Shown: piece after piece, positions 15,349 through 26,031 of the stretch | How positions within the stretch are numbered: position 1 is the first letter of the stretch | Layout of the letters: each line of letters opens with the position of its first letter | From: Sebaldella termitidis ATCC 33386 | Lineage (GTDB): Bacteria; Fusobacteriota; Fusobacteriia; Fusobacteriales; Leptotrichiaceae | Direction of reading: 5' to 3' | Assembly: GCF_000024405.1 (NCBI RefSeq) | Contig: NC_013517.1 | Coordinates: forward strand, 930,001 to 994,000 | DNA: 64,000 bases | Made by a program: the position numbers and the translations under genes | Notes under the pieces: generated by a model | Told to the model about the DNA's origin: nothing | Seen by the model: only the letters and a program-made list of their open reading frames with translations | Database searches by the model: none

Positions 15349-18300
15349 AAAAAAATAAAAAATTATTAATGTCATTTCTAGCACTAAATGCATTAATACC
15401 GACATATTTGAAGGGAGCCGAAACCCCGCTCTCGCTAAAATATGATAAGCTCTATAATAAAATAACTAAAAACATAGAACTCGGGAAATCTAATGATGAC
15501 TCTTACCGTTTATTGGAGAAAGTATTAAATCAAAGAAACAGAGAATTAAAAGATCTGTATTTACAGAGTGATTATATAGTGAAACCTGAATATCTGGAAT
15601 GGCAGGTGTTTTTGAATACTTATTATACCGAGAGAAGGAAGGGAGACAATACACTGGAAAATGCAAAATATTATTCAGTGTCAACTACTTACAGCGGGAA
15701 GAAGAAGTTTAATCAGAATGCCTATAATGAAATGGCAGATGCACTCCGGGCTTCGGGTCTGCTTACTGAAAGCCAGCTGGCTTCTATTATGGCCGGTCAT
15801 TATAATGTGATAAATTCTTTAAATGTAAATGATCAAAAAATAATTAGAAATATTCTTGACGAAAGGCTTTCATCTATTACACAGACAGACGGATTCAGAA
15901 TTTATAAGGCACCCCAGAAACCAAAAGAGATAGACCTTGGAATAAATATAATACCAAAAGTGATTAACAGACAGCCGTTAAATCCGAATCCGACACTGCC
16001 GCAGGAACCCAGTATGAATGTGCCTGTATTCACGCCTTCGACACCGGCAGCTCCGGCAGTACCGTCACTGACAATAAAGACTTTTAATCCTGTCAGTCCT
16101 AATGTGGATCAGCCGACTCTTGGAGAGGCTCCTGATTTTAATATAAAACTGGGATCGTTTTGTAACTATATGAATCCAAACTGTGAAACGCGGGGAACAG
16201 ACGGAGGTCCCTATGCAGGTATGGTAAGTAATGCAGTATCATATGAAAGCGTGGGGATTTATGATATAACTGCAGGTACGCAAAGTAATTTCGGGGCAAC
16301 TACGGTTCTTACTCCGGGAAATCCGGCTATAAGACATGCCTGGCTTACATCAGGACCTTTTAATGCTGCACTGTTAAAAGTTTATTTTGATTATGGAAGT
16401 TCACTTACCCATAATTCAATAGCAACGTTAAAAGAAAATCTGACAATAGATTCTATTTCCAATTCTGTCATACAGGGTGATGCTTCTTTGGCAGCCTTTA
16501 ACCGTCAGCAGTTTCTGGTGGGCGGTTCAAGAATTGCCACAGTTGATAACGTAATGAACGGAGCATTAGTAAATCAGGCTGTTGTAAATCTTGTGGGTCC
16601 TTTAGTTGTTGGCTTTGAAGTGCAGACTGATACGAACTGGTCAAGTCAGGGTTATGGAAATCAGGGGACAAGAAGGCTTTCTAATGAAGGGACTATAACT
16701 GACGAGGCAGAAACTACAAGCGTTGACTTAAATGGTGTGTTAGCTCTGAACAGCAGTACAACAATAAATTTAGCTCCTTTTGCAGGCGGAACACCTATTA
16801 CAGTAAGAAGAGACGGAAGCGGTTATACAGGATACAAGGTAGGAATAATACTTACTTATGAAAATGATGATAGTGTTACAGGGCATAATTATATTTTACG
16901 GAATGAAGCAGCAGGGAAAATAAAATTTAACAGTGAAAAATCAGTAGGAATACAGGTTTATGCTCCTCAGTCTTTGAATACCAATGTAAATGTAGACAAT
17001 GTAAGCGGCGGGGAAATTTCTATGGGCGGAATAGAAAGCTACGGCTTGAAATTATCTTCTAGAATAAGTTCGACATCTACATTCGCAAATAACGGAACAA
17101 TAAATATAAGCGGTTCTACAAGTGACTTGAGCGGATCACGGTCTTCGGGAATAGGGGTAATAGAAGATCCTACATTGACCGGGGGAAGTTCTGTAAGAGG
17201 ATATACCGGAGTAGCGAGAAATTCAACAACAGGAATAATAAATGTTTCGGGCGGGAAGGGAAATACAGGAGTCTTCCTGAAAGTAGCAGCTGCAGATAAT
17301 ATTACAAATGACGGTATAATAAATGTAATCGGAGAGAAAAACTCGGCAATGAGAGTAGATAACGGAGTAGTTGCTACTGATGCTGCCGGAAATCCTCGAA
17401 TAATCAATTCAGGTTCCGGGATAATAAACATAAATTCCGGAGAGAACTTCGGAGCTATAGCTGCTGACGGAAATGCGTCAAACAGGGCGGAAGCAGTGAA
17501 TAACGGAACTATAACTATAGAAAATAAAGGGCTGCCGGGAACATTTATAGAAAATATAGTGGGAATGGTTTCTATAAAAGCAGCAGTTTCAGCCACAAGC
17601 GGTGGTTACATAGAAAATAACGGAACTATCCAGATGCTGAATGATATAAAAACTTCTCAGGGAATGGCAATTCTTGCAAGTTCAGAAGGATTAAACACAG
17701 GAAATATTATAATAAATTCCGGGACTTTAGGTGAAAGTTCAGTTGGTGTTTATAATGAAGGAACATTCAGTATGACAGGCGGTCTTGTAGATGTAGCCTC
17801 GCCAAAGGGAATCGGAATATATGCCAAAAATAATTCGGCAGTTACTGCTGTAACTGGAGGAATAATCAGGGTTTCAAACGGAGCTATAGGACTATATGCC
17901 GATGATAAAGGAAATCTTGGAAACGGGGCAACAATAAATCTCACAGGCGGTGCTAAGCTGGAAGTAAATAGCGGCGGACTTATGCTTTATAACTATTCGG
18001 GAACAAGCGGAAATCCTGTAGGAAAATTTAATGTGACAGGAACAGTAAATACAGATATTAATGCCGGAGGAACAGCATTTTATTTTAAAGGTGTTCCGTC
18101 AGGAATTAATACATTTTTGACAAATATGGTAACAGGAAGCGGAAACCTGAATGTAAAACTGACAAGTTCTGATTCTAGTCTTTTTGTACTTGATAATCCG
18201 GGAAGTACTATAAATCTCAGTGATACTACATCTATCGGAATTATAGGAAGTCTGCCGCTGACAGTAACAATCGATCCTTCGAGTGTTTCTAATTATAAAC

Positions 18301-21300
18301 CGTACTCGGTATTTAAGGGCGGTCTGAATGTAGATCTGGATGTAAATGTGGATGACCCGAATGATGCTTATAACAGATCGGAATTTTTGTCATCTAAGGT
18401 TACAGTGCTTTCAGGTAAAACTATATCCGGTGTGGGAGCAGGAAAATACGGTATCGGGCAGGAAAGCTTCCTCGGAAGTGTAAATAGAAATGATATACTA
18501 ATAACTGTAAATAACGGTGCTGCTATAAATATGACCGGAGCAGGTTCGGCAGGTATTATAGCAAATTTCGGGACAGTTATTAATAACGGACAGATATCGG
18601 CAACCGGGGCAAACTCAATAGGAGTGGTATCATACAACGGAACACTTACACAAAACAATAATATAATAAAAGTTGGTGAAAGCGGAGCAGGTATATATGG
18701 AGAAAATAAAGTAAACAGCTCATACGGCAACGGCTTTATAGAGATTGAAAATAACGGACTGATAACAACAGCAGCATCAGCAGGAGGAACAAGCTACGGT
18801 ATTTATGCCAATAATACAGAAGCTTTTCTGACTAGAGCTGACTCATTAATAAGACTTAATTCAGGGTCGGAGATAAATATGTCACCGCAGGACGGCGGTG
18901 TTGGTGTAAGTGCTGTAAAATCAACATTAACAAGTAACGGTAAAATAACCGTGGGTAAAAATGGTATAGCAGTATATGCAGATAATTCCGAAATAAATAT
19001 AAACAGCGGAGATATAAATCTAAACGGAGATAATGCAATAGGATTTTACCTGATTAACGGCAGTGCATTTAACGGTAATTCAGGGACAATAAATATAAAC
19101 GGACAGAATGTGGTACTTTTTAATATAATAAATTCAACATTTAATAATAATCTGTCAATAAACGCAGCACCGGGATCTACATATGTAGTGGGAAATCTTT
19201 CAAATGCCGCATATACCCACTTAGGAACTAATACTCTTTTTTCCGACAGTGTACTTCTAAATGGGACTAATTCTGCAATACTTGTAGGCAGCAGTTCAAA
19301 TATAAGTTCATCTGGAACAGGAGTAGTGGGAGTATCAGTAGACGGTCAGTATTTATCACCATTTGCTCCTCCTTATACAGTAGAAGGAGAAAATGCAGGA
19401 ACCATAGTCCTTGGAGATAATTCAGCAGCTGTATATGGTAAAAATAGTGCGAGACTGAAAAACAGCGGAATAATCGGACTGGGAGCTAATTCTGTGGGAC
19501 TCTATTCCTTAGGTGCAGGTGCAGAGACTGAAAATACAGGGCTTATAACTTTGGGAAATAGTTCTGTGGGTCTTTATCAAAAAGGCGGAATAAATATAGT
19601 CAATAATAATACAATAAATGGAGCCGGAATCGGTGCTATAGGAATGTATATGGACAGCAATACAGGACTTACAGCTAATAACGGACTGATAGAGCTTTCG
19701 GGAGACAGGGCAATAGGAATTTATGCCGCAGGAAGTCCGCAGAATATAATTAATAACGGAACTATAAAAGTATATGACTCCGCTTCAATGGATGATCCCA
19801 GCATAGGAATTTATACTAAGGGTATCTCAGATACAATAGTAAACAGTACTTCCGGAATGATAGAAGCAGGAAAAAGATCACTGGGAGTTTACAGTCTGGG
19901 GCCACAGGTAGATCATATGGGAACTTTGAAGGTAGGAGACGAAGGAACAGGAATATATAAGGATACAGGTATATTAAACATTCACACCGGTTCTGCTGTA
20001 CAAATAGGAAATAATGAAGCAGTGGGATTATATGGTATAAACGGTTCCAGCATAAATATAGCTCCGGGAGTAAATTTTCAGCTGGGATCGGGCAGCTACG
20101 GCGTAATAGCTGAGTCAGGTTCCAGTTTAAACAACCAATCGGCAATAACACTCAGTGACAGTAATATTTTTGTGTATGGTAACGGAGCCTCTGCTATTAC
20201 AAACAGCGGACAGATTAATATGACCGGCTCTGACAATACGGCATTTTATACAATTAAGGCCGGAAATATTTTTAATACTGGAAATATAACAGGGACAGCA
20301 GGTACAGGGAATATAGCTTTGTATAACAGAGGACATTATGTAACTGAAGTGCAGCAGCCTGACGGGACAATGAAACTGGAAGGACTTATTACAGCGGGTT
20401 ATATAGAAAATGACGCAGATATAACATTGGGAGATTCATTTTTAGTAACAAATGCCCACGGTGTAAAGACCGGATATTCAGTAGGGATTTATGCCGAAGG
20501 GTCAAGTGCGGTTAATAAAGCTACAAGAACAATAACCGTGGGAAAAGACGGTGTAGGAATGTATGCAAGAGATGCTGCAGCACCTTCGTATAATTACGGA
20601 ACGATAACCGGAACCGGCGATAAAATCATCGGAATGTTTGCAGATAATACAAGGGCAGAAAATCATGGACTGATTAAGCTTACAGGCGATGAAGTAGTGG
20701 GAATGGCAGGAAGAAACGGAGCATATATCTATAATGCACCTTCTGGGGTAATAGAAGTTACCGGGAAAAATGTAACAGGTATATATCTCGCAGGAGCTGA
20801 TACCAAGGTAGAGAACAAAGGACAGATTATAATAAAGAATACCGGAGATCCTCTGGAGGATCAGGGAGTCGGACTGAAATATGCAGCAAGCTTTGATGAG
20901 GATAATATAATAGGCGGAGTAGGAAGTATAACAGGAACTGGTTATATAGACCAAGGCTATACGACGACAGTATATAAGCTTCCTGAAATGCCGTCACTGA
21001 TAAATTCCGGAGAGATAACTATAGATCTGGGAAGTAAGTTCTCATATGAAAATATGAAGGTAATAGTGAAGCTGGATCCGACAACAAATGAAGCAACAAC
21101 AAGTTTTTCCGATACGATAGGATTCGGAGGGACAACAATTCCTGAAAAGCTGGAAATATCACCGGACTTTTCACAGGGAACATCAGCAGACAGATATACA
21201 TTTAAGAATATATTCCGGGGAATGGACGGAACTGGGGAGTACATAAGCCAGTCATTAACTTGGGATGCCACAGGTCAGGGTACAGATATAGTAATGACAA

Positions 21301-22421
21301 GAATACCTTATATGGATTTTACAAGCGGTTTTTGGTATGAGGAATTCGGTCAGACATTGAATGACAGATATGCCAATCAGACAGGAAATGCGTTGAAAAT
21401 CTATGATAAAATAGATATGATACAGACAGAACCGCATTTCAGACATGCTGTAGCCAGTCTTGCAGGAAATGTATATGCCAATATAAATCAGCGTGAAGAA
21501 GACATGGCAGGAATGCTTGAAGAATCATTACATACATTGCAAAATTCAGATAATAATACAAAAGAAAATGTGAAAATCAGCATAATCGGCGTGAAAGGTA
21601 AGACAGAAGAGGATACTGACGGCGTAGTACCGTATAAATACAGTGCAACAGGAATTCTTGCATTGAGAGAAGTAGAAAGAACATATAAACATACCTTTGG
21701 TTATTCACTTGGATACCTTCATACAGGCTTTGAGTTTGAAGACCATAATAAAAGTGAGGAATGGGTAGATACAATTCAGCTTGGACTGCATAATAAATAC
21801 AGTGTTCAGGGATGGAGTCTGCGTAATGATCTTACGGGAAGGGTAAGCTTCCATAATATAGACAGAAATATTGACTGGCCTGATCAGTCAAAAGGTGTGG
21901 AAAGATCAGAAATGAATGGTACATATGAAACTTATTCCATTACTTCTGACAATATTCTGGGAAAAGAATTTAGTATAGGCAAAAAATTTAGTGTTACACC
22001 ATATGGAGCATTTAAAGCGATGTATGTGACAAGACCCACATTCAGCGAAAGCGGTCTTGAAGCACTTCAGATAGAAGGAAATGATGCATGGAGTGCTAAG
22101 CCCAGAGCAGGTCTGGAACTAAAAACTACATTGCCGCTGGGTGCTAAGACAGCATGGCAGCTGAAAGGCTCGCTTGATTTTGCATATGAATACGAGCTGG
22201 CTGACTTGAATGAAAGGGAAAAAGCAAGATTGATAGCAGTAGAAGACGGTTATCACAAGCTGTCAAAGCCGGAAGATGAAAAAGGAACATTCAGAACAAG
22301 AGCAGTACTCGGAGTGGAAGTGGCAGACAGATATGGAATATTCCTAACCGGGGAATATAATCTGGGTAATGATGAACAGGACGGCTACAGAGCAGGGATA
22401 ACTTTAAAAGCTGTGTTTTAA
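15345..22421 (+). CDS. Giant type V autotransporter adhesin
   Basis: 2358 residues, ATG behind AAGGAGG. Signal peptide about residues 1-25 (MKKNKKLLMSFLALNALIPT). Residues 26-175 are a helical segment with YDKLYNKITKNIELGK and RNRELKDLYLQSDYI, as in the N-terminal domain of fusobacterial autotransporters. Residues 200-265 are a proline-rich linker. From about 270 to 2060 there is a long passenger of short N-N-G-x-I-x-[IV] repeats (NNGTINISG, NSGQINMTG), a beta-helix. The last ~280 residues form a beta-barrel with the terminal aromatic signature (GITLKAVF). It should export its own passenger to the surface for adhesion or aggregation. Single-gene unit with its own promoter and terminator. Confidence 0.93.
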   Translation: MKKNKKLLMSFLALNALIPTYLKGAETPLSLKYDKLYNKITKNIELGKSNDDSYRLLEKVLNQRNRELKDLYLQSDYIVKPEYLEWQVFLNTYYTERRKGDNTLENAKYYSVSTTYSGKKKFNQNAYNEMADALRASGLLTESQLASIMAGHYNVINSLNVNDQKIIRNILDERLSSITQTDGFRIYKAPQKPKEIDLGINIIPKVINRQPLNPNPTLPQEPSMNVPVFTPSTPAAPAVPSLTIKTFNPVSPNVDQPTLGEAPDFNIKLGSFCNYMNPNCETRGTDGGPYAGMVSNAVSYESVGIYDITAGTQSNFGATTVLTPGNPAIRHAWLTSGPFNAALLKVYFDYGSSLTHNSIATLKENLTIDSISNSVIQGDASLAAFNRQQFLVGGSRIATVDNVMNGALVNQAVVNLVGPLVVGFEVQTDTNWSSQGYGNQGTRRLSNEGTITDEAETTSVDLNGVLALNSSTTINLAPFAGGTPITVRRDGSGYTGYKVGIILTYENDDSVTGHNYILRNEAAGKIKFNSEKSVGIQVYAPQSLNTNVNVDNVSGGEISMGGIESYGLKLSSRISSTSTFANNGTINISGSTSDLSGSRSSGIGVIEDPTLTGGSSVRGYTGVARNSTTGIINVSGGKGNTGVFLKVAAADNITNDGIINVIGEKNSAMRVDNGVVATDAAGNPRIINSGSGIININSGENFGAIAADGNASNRAEAVNNGTITIENKGLPGTFIENIVGMVSIKAAVSATSGGYIENNGTIQMLNDIKTSQGMAILASSEGLNTGNIIINSGTLGESSVGVYNEGTFSMTGGLVDVASPKGIGIYAKNNSAVTAVTGGIIRVSNGAIGLYADDKGNLGNGATINLTGGAKLEVNSGGLMLYNYSGTSGNPVGKFNVTGTVNTDINAGGTAFYFKGVPSGINTFLTNMVTGSGNLNVKLTSSDSSLFVLDNPGSTINLSDTTSIGIIGSLPLTVTIDPSSVSNYKPYSVFKGGLNVDLDVNVDDPNDAYNRSEFLSSKVTVLSGKTISGVGAGKYGIGQESFLGSVNRNDILITVNNGAAINMTGAGSAGIIANFGTVINNGQISATGANSIGVVSYNGTLTQNNNIIKVGESGAGIYGENKVNSSYGNGFIEIENNGLITTAASAGGTSYGIYANNTEAFLTRADSLIRLNSGSEINMSPQDGGVGVSAVKSTLTSNGKITVGKNGIAVYADNSEININSGDINLNGDNAIGFYLINGSAFNGNSGTININGQNVVLFNIINSTFNNNLSINAAPGSTYVVGNLSNAAYTHLGTNTLFSDSVLLNGTNSAILVGSSSNISSSGTGVVGVSVDGQYLSPFAPPYTVEGENAGTIVLGDNSAAVYGKNSARLKNSGIIGLGANSVGLYSLGAGAETENTGLITLGNSSVGLYQKGGINIVNNNTINGAGIGAIGMYMDSNTGLTANNGLIELSGDRAIGIYAAGSPQNIINNGTIKVYDSASMDDPSIGIYTKGISDTIVNSTSGMIEAGKRSLGVYSLGPQVDHMGTLKVGDEGTGIYKDTGILNIHTGSAVQIGNNEAVGLYGINGSSINIAPGVNFQLGSGSYGVIAESGSSLNNQSAITLSDSNIFVYGNGASAITNSGQINMTGSDNTAFYTIKAGNIFNTGNITGTAGTGNIALYNRGHYVTEVQQPDGTMKLEGLITAGYIENDADITLGDSFLVTNAHGVKTGYSVGIYAEGSSAVNKATRTITVGKDGVGMYARDAAAPSYNYGTITGTGDKIIGMFADNTRAENHGLIKLTGDEVVGMAGRNGAYIYNAPSGVIEVTGKNVTGIYLAGADTKVENKGQIIIKNTGDPLEDQGVGLKYAASFDEDNIIGGVGSITGTGYIDQGYTTTVYKLPEMPSLINSGEITIDLGSKFSYENMKVIVKLDPTTNEATTSFSDTIGFGGTTIPEKLEISPDFSQGTSADRYTFKNIFRGMDGTGEYISQSLTWDATGQGTDIVMTRIPYMDFTSGFWYEEFGQTLNDRYANQTGNALKIYDKIDMIQTEPHFRHAVASLAGNVYANINQREEDMAGMLEESLHTLQNSDNNTKENVKISIIGVKGKTEEDTDGVVPYKYSATGILALREVERTYKHTFGYSLGYLHTGFEFEDHNKSEEWVDTIQLGLHNKYSVQGWSLRNDLTGRVSFHNIDRNIDWPDQSKGVERSEMNGTYETYSITSDNILGKEFSIGKKFSVTPYGAFKAMYVTRPTFSESGLEALQIEGNDAWSAKPRAGLELKTTLPLGAKTAWQLKGSLDFAYEYELADLNEREKARLIAVEDGYHKLSKPEDEKGTFRTRAVLGVEVADRYGIFLTGEYNLGNDEQDGYRAGITLKAVF

Positions 22422-22443
22422 TGAGATAGTAAAACTATATGGA

Positions 22444-22470
22444 GAAGATAATTTTATCTTCTTCATTTTT
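22444..22470 (+). terminator. Terminator of the autotransporter
   Basis: GAAGATAA (22444-22451) pairs with TTATCTTC (22454-22461), followed by TTCATTTTT. Confidence 0.7.
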
Positions 22471-22625
22471 ATCTTCTAAAATTCTTCTGTATGCATATTT
22501 TCAGAAATTTGAAGTTTATGTTAACTATACAAGAAATGCTTTTTTTGTTATAATTATTACTGTAATGACCAAAGAAATATAGTAAAAGAATAACGGATTA
22601 AATATATTGAAAGGAAGTCAGCTAT

Positions 22626-23471
22626 ATGAAAATAAATAAAAAGATAATATGGGTTTTCACGGCTTTACAAATAGCAGCTTTTATTCCTATTTCGGCAGCA
22701 TCGGCAGGAAATGGAAAGGATAATACAGGCTCTGTAAAAAGTATATATCAGATGCCAAAGCTTTCGAGCAGTGATCTCAAAGTAATCGGAGACAAGATTT
22801 TTAAAAATGAGGCAGCCGGAAAAAAGGAAAATCTTGTATACTGGAACACAGGAGAGGATTTTCCATCATTGGGAATTGGACATTTTATATGGTATAGAAA
22901 CGGACAGAAGGAAATTTTTGATGAAAGCTTTCCAAAGCTGGTTGATTTTTATAAAGAAAATAATATAAAGCTTCCAAAAATTCTTCAGGATAATAAATAT
23001 GCACCCTGGACAGCAAGAAGTGCTTTTCTTGCGGATAAGGAAGCAGGAAAACTGGATGAACTAAGGGATTTTTTATATGAAACAAGAGATACACAGGTAG
23101 TGTTTATTTATAAAAGACTTGAAGCTTCACTTGATAAAATGCTCTTGCAGGCTGACAACAAAGAGAATGTAAAATATCAGTTTTACAGAGTATCAAATTC
23201 TCCAAACGGGCTGTATGCTTTGATTGATTATGTTAATTTCAAAGGGGAAGGTACATCGGAAACAGAAAGATATAACGGACAGGGCTGGGGATTATTGCAG
23301 ATATTGGAAAATATGAAAGGAAAAGAAACAGGAAAAGCAGCTATGGATGAATTCAGTGCCAGTGCAAAATTTGTTCTTGAAAGAAGAGTTCAGAATTCAG
23401 ATCCGAAAAGAAATGAAAAGCAATGGCTGAAAGGCTGGGAAAACAGAACAGAAACTTATAAGATAAAATAA
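22626..23471 (+). CDS. Secreted lysozyme-like protein
   Basis: 281 residues, ATG behind AAAGGAAG. Signal peptide residues 1-27 ending ISAASA. In the mature part, FKNEAAGKKENLVYWNTGED followed by FPSLGIGHFIWY has the order E...Y...GIGH of phage-type lysozymes (GH24-like: catalytic Glu, then the T/S-x-G-x-GH turn). The rest, with DYVNFKGEGTSETERYNGQGWGLLQI, is unlike T4 lysozyme, so only the fold-level motif supports the call. It may cut peptidoglycan in the periplasm, for example during assembly of the large autotransporter upstream, or act as a secreted muramidase. A strong terminator follows. Confidence 0.55.
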   Translation: MKINKKIIWVFTALQIAAFIPISAASAGNGKDNTGSVKSIYQMPKLSSSDLKVIGDKIFKNEAAGKKENLVYWNTGEDFPSLGIGHFIWYRNGQKEIFDESFPKLVDFYKENNIKLPKILQDNKYAPWTARSAFLADKEAGKLDELRDFLYETRDTQVVFIYKRLEASLDKMLLQADNKENVKYQFYRVSNSPNGLYALIDYVNFKGEGTSETERYNGQGWGLLQILENMKGKETGKAAMDEFSASAKFVLERRVQNSDPKRNEKQWLKGWENRTETYKIK

Positions 23472-23503
23472 TAATTTAAAAATCGGATAAATTATTAGAA
23501 AAT

Positions 23504-23551
23504 AAAAAAGAGATGTTTTCAGGAGTAAAAACCTGTTTCATCTCTTTTTTA
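23504..23551. terminator. Bidirectional intrinsic terminator
   Basis: AAAAAAGAGATG (23504-23515) pairs with CATCTCTTTTTT (23539-23550), with an inner AGG/CCT pair. It lies between converging genes. Confidence 0.9.
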
Positions 23552-23586
23552 TATAGATTTTTTAAAAAATATAAATTTATTTGTTA

Positions 23587-24084
23587 TCAAAATATTTTAT
23601 GATTGATGATATCTATAAATTCTTCATTTTTATCAATAGAATCCAATACCCACTGTTTGTCTTTGGATAATATCATATATACAGAAATAGTTTTTTCCTG
23701 AAATTTCAGATCTTTTTGCTTAAGAGCTTCTTTCATTAGGGCAATTTTACTGTTAACACGTTTTTCAAAATCTATTTCAGGGTCATTGGGCAAACTATCA
23801 TAATAACCCAAATCCGGGCTTTTGATAAGTATAGTTATAACACTGCGGTCTTTATCTTCTTTGGTTTCTATAATTTGAAATTCAATTTTTTTAGCACTGT
23901 CAACAAAATACGGAGCAAATTCAGTTATTTTTCCATCATTTCCTTTATGTCCTAAAAATTGTAAAAATTCCCCTTTTTCCTGTAGAATATTCATATAGGA
24001 TATGAATGCTTTTTCTGATTGCGGAGATTTATTAATGCAGCCTGCTGCTAAAAGTATTAAAATTATAAATAAAATCTTTTTCAT
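23587..24084 (-). CDS. Hypothetical lipoprotein
   Basis: 165 residues. Lipobox LLAAGC at residues 11-16 with basic start MKKILFIILI. The mature part begins INKSPQSEKAFISYMNILQE and has a beta-rich middle (KIEFQIIETKEDKDRSVITI) and the end WVLDSIDKNEEFIDI. The pattern resembles DUF4878-like/NTF2-type small lipoproteins that end in a strand 'W.l...'. Single gene between terminators. No function assigned. Confidence 0.65.
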   Translation of the reverse strand: MKKILFIILILLAAGCINKSPQSEKAFISYMNILQEKGEFLQFLGHKGNDGKITEFAPYFVDSAKKIEFQIIETKEDKDRSVITILIKSPDLGYYDSLPNDPEIDFEKRVNSKIALMKEALKQKDLKFQEKTISVYMILSKDKQWVLDSIDKNEEFIDIINHKIF

Positions 24085-24284
24085 GAAAAATTCCCTCTTT
24101 TATTTTTTCAAAAATTTTAACATTGATTTTGCAGAGAGTCAAGAAAAATAAGAGCAATTATAAATTTAAACATTGATATAATATAATTTTTAGATATATA
24201 AGGAATTGAAAAAGTTATTTTTATTTACTTTTATAATTTTTCTCACTATAATTAATTTATAAACTATTATAGCGGGAGGATGGT

Positions 24285-25076
24285 ATGGGAATTAAATTAA
24301 TTGCAGTTGACATGGATGGAACATTTTTATCAGAAGCAGGTAATTATGATCGTGAAAGATTTAAAAAGCAGTATATAAAGATGAAAGAAAAAGATATAAA
24401 ATTTGTAGTAGCAAGCGGTAATCAGTATTATCAGCTTCATTCGTTTTTCCCGGAATTCGCCGACGAATTGACTTATGTGGCGGAAAACGGAGCTTATATA
24501 GTATCGAAAGGAATAGAGCTCTTTGCAGCAGAGATTCCCAGAAAAGAGACAGAGGCCATAATAGATAAAATATCAGAAATGTCTGCTGTAAATATGGTTG
24601 TATGCGGGAAAAAAAGCGCTTATGTAAAAATGGAAACAAGTGATGAATTTTTTAATTATGCAAACCGTTATTACCATAAACTCTTAAGAACTGCAGATAT
24701 AAAAAGTGCAGATGATCAGATTTTTAAATTTGCACTGAATTGTCCTGTAGAAATGGTAAAGGAGGTTCAGAAAGAGCTGAATAATCTGATAGGACATATT
24801 CTTATCCCTACTGCGAGCGGACATGGAGACATTGACCTGATTCTGCCTGGTATTAATAAAGCACATGGATTGACTGTTCTTCAGGAAAAATGGGGGATTT
24901 CAAAGGATGAAATTCTTGCCTTCGGTGACAGCGGCAATGATATAGAAATGCTGGCTCATGCATATTACAGCTATGCAATGGAAAATGGAAGCGAAGAGGT
25001 AAAGAAAACTGCAAGGTTTACCGCTCCGTCAAATAATGAAAACGGGGTACTGGAAATTATTGATAAATATATCTGA
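24285..25076 (+). CDS. HAD-superfamily (Cof-type) sugar phosphatase
   Basis: 263 residues, ATG behind GGGAGGA. Motif I is AVDMDGTFL (nucleophile Asp10 and acid/base Asp12), motif II is VVASGNQYY, motif IV is FGDSGNDIEML. The cap domain lies between residues 80 and 190, the C2 type of the Cof/YidA/YbiV group. Length is normal for the family. Members hydrolyse sugar phosphates, FMN or similar small phosphoesters; the substrate cannot be told from sequence. Cytosolic. A TATAAT at about 24249 gives a likely -10. It looks monocistronic. Confidence 0.9.
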   Translation: MGIKLIAVDMDGTFLSEAGNYDRERFKKQYIKMKEKDIKFVVASGNQYYQLHSFFPEFADELTYVAENGAYIVSKGIELFAAEIPRKETEAIIDKISEMSAVNMVVCGKKSAYVKMETSDEFFNYANRYYHKLLRTADIKSADDQIFKFALNCPVEMVKEVQKELNNLIGHILIPTASGHGDIDLILPGINKAHGLTVLQEKWGISKDEILAFGDSGNDIEMLAHAYYSYAMENGSEEVKKTARFTAPSNNENGVLEIIDKYI

Positions 25077-25320
25077 GCTTTGTCAGCTAATAAACTAAGT
25101 TATATAGGACAGATAAAATATTTATTCAAATATTTTCATTTATAAATAAGACTTTTATAAAATTACTGAATTAATAAATTTATATTTGAAAAATAGGCAG
25201 CATATAAATTATGATATCCGGGAAAAGTCAGATAATCTGAGTAAAAATAATCTGGTTAAAGATACTGTGATATGTTATAATAGCCTGATAGTTCAAAATT
25301 AATAGTAAGGGAGTTTAGTC

Positions 25321-25833
25321 ATGCAAAAAGCAGCACAGTCAATAGTGGCTTTTATAATAGGGATTTTTGGGGTAAGCGCAGGAAAGATAATAGGAATTAC
25401 ATTTATTTCCATGATACCGATTATTGAATTACGTGGAAGTATTCCGGTAGGATTTGTTATGGGTCTTCCATGGTATGCGAGTCTGGTATGTTCCATAATA
25501 GGAAATATGCTTCCGGTACCCGTTATTCTGTTATTTGTGGTAAAAGTGTTTGAATTTATGAAAAAACATAATATATTAACAAAATTTGTAAATAAAATGG
25601 AACAAAAAGCAATGAACAGAAGTGAAAAAGTTTCCAAAGGAGAATTTTGGGGATTAATGCTTTTTGTAGCAATTCCGCTTCCGGGAACAGGCGCATGGAC
25701 AGGTGCATTAATAGCAGCATTATTGAAAATGAACAGAAGAGATTCATTTCTTTCAATTCTGCTTGGTGTAACAATAGCCGGAACAATTATAACATTAGGG
25801 ACTTATGGAGTATTAGGATTTATATTTAAATAG
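25321..25833 (+). CDS. Small membrane protein, COG2426 / Sm_multidrug_ex family
   Basis: 170 residues with four or five membrane segments. IPIIELRGSIPVG near residue 40 is the signature of the family annotated 'putative small multi-drug export protein'; LPWYASLVCSIIGNMLPVPV and IPLPGTGAWTGALIAALL are further family motifs. The export function is only a name; substrates are unknown. ATG with a GGGAG ribosome site. A strong terminator follows, so it is a separate unit from the ATPase downstream. A TATAAT about 45 bases upstream is the likely -10. Confidence 0.85.
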   Translation: MQKAAQSIVAFIIGIFGVSAGKIIGITFISMIPIIELRGSIPVGFVMGLPWYASLVCSIIGNMLPVPVILLFVVKVFEFMKKHNILTKFVNKMEQKAMNRSEKVSKGEFWGLMLFVAIPLPGTGAWTGALIAALLKMNRRDSFLSILLGVTIAGTIITLGTYGVLGFIFK

Positions 25834-25839
25834 ACTTAC

Positions 25840-25888
25840 AGGCCGTGTATCTTTGAATAATAATTTTTCAAAGATTTCGGCTTTTTTT
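25840..25888 (+). terminator. Intrinsic terminator
   Basis: AGGCCG pairs with CGGCTT (one wobble), and the inner TCTTTGA pairs with TCAAAGA, followed by seven T. Confidence 0.85.
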
Positions 25889-25989
25889 ATTATAAAAAAA
25901 TTTAATAACTCATGTAAATTTATAAAAAATACAATTTTGATATACGTCAAAGCTTTGAAAATCAATTAATTGAATAAACTAATGATCCC

Positions 25990-26018
25990 TTGACTTTGGA
26001 AATGAAAATATGTATAAT
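25990..26018 (+). promoter_or_regulatory. Strong promoter of the P-type ATPase leader
   Basis: TTGACT (25990-25995), 17 bases, TATAAT (26013-26018). Transcription from about 26025 gives a leader of about 160 bases before the ATPase. Confidence 0.85.
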
Positions 26019-26031
26019 TGAGAAACTGTAA

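Noticed and set aside
17039-17596. Long antisense open frames within the autotransporter gene
   Set aside because: They mirror the repeat pattern of the passenger on the other strand and have no ribosome site or typical protein composition.
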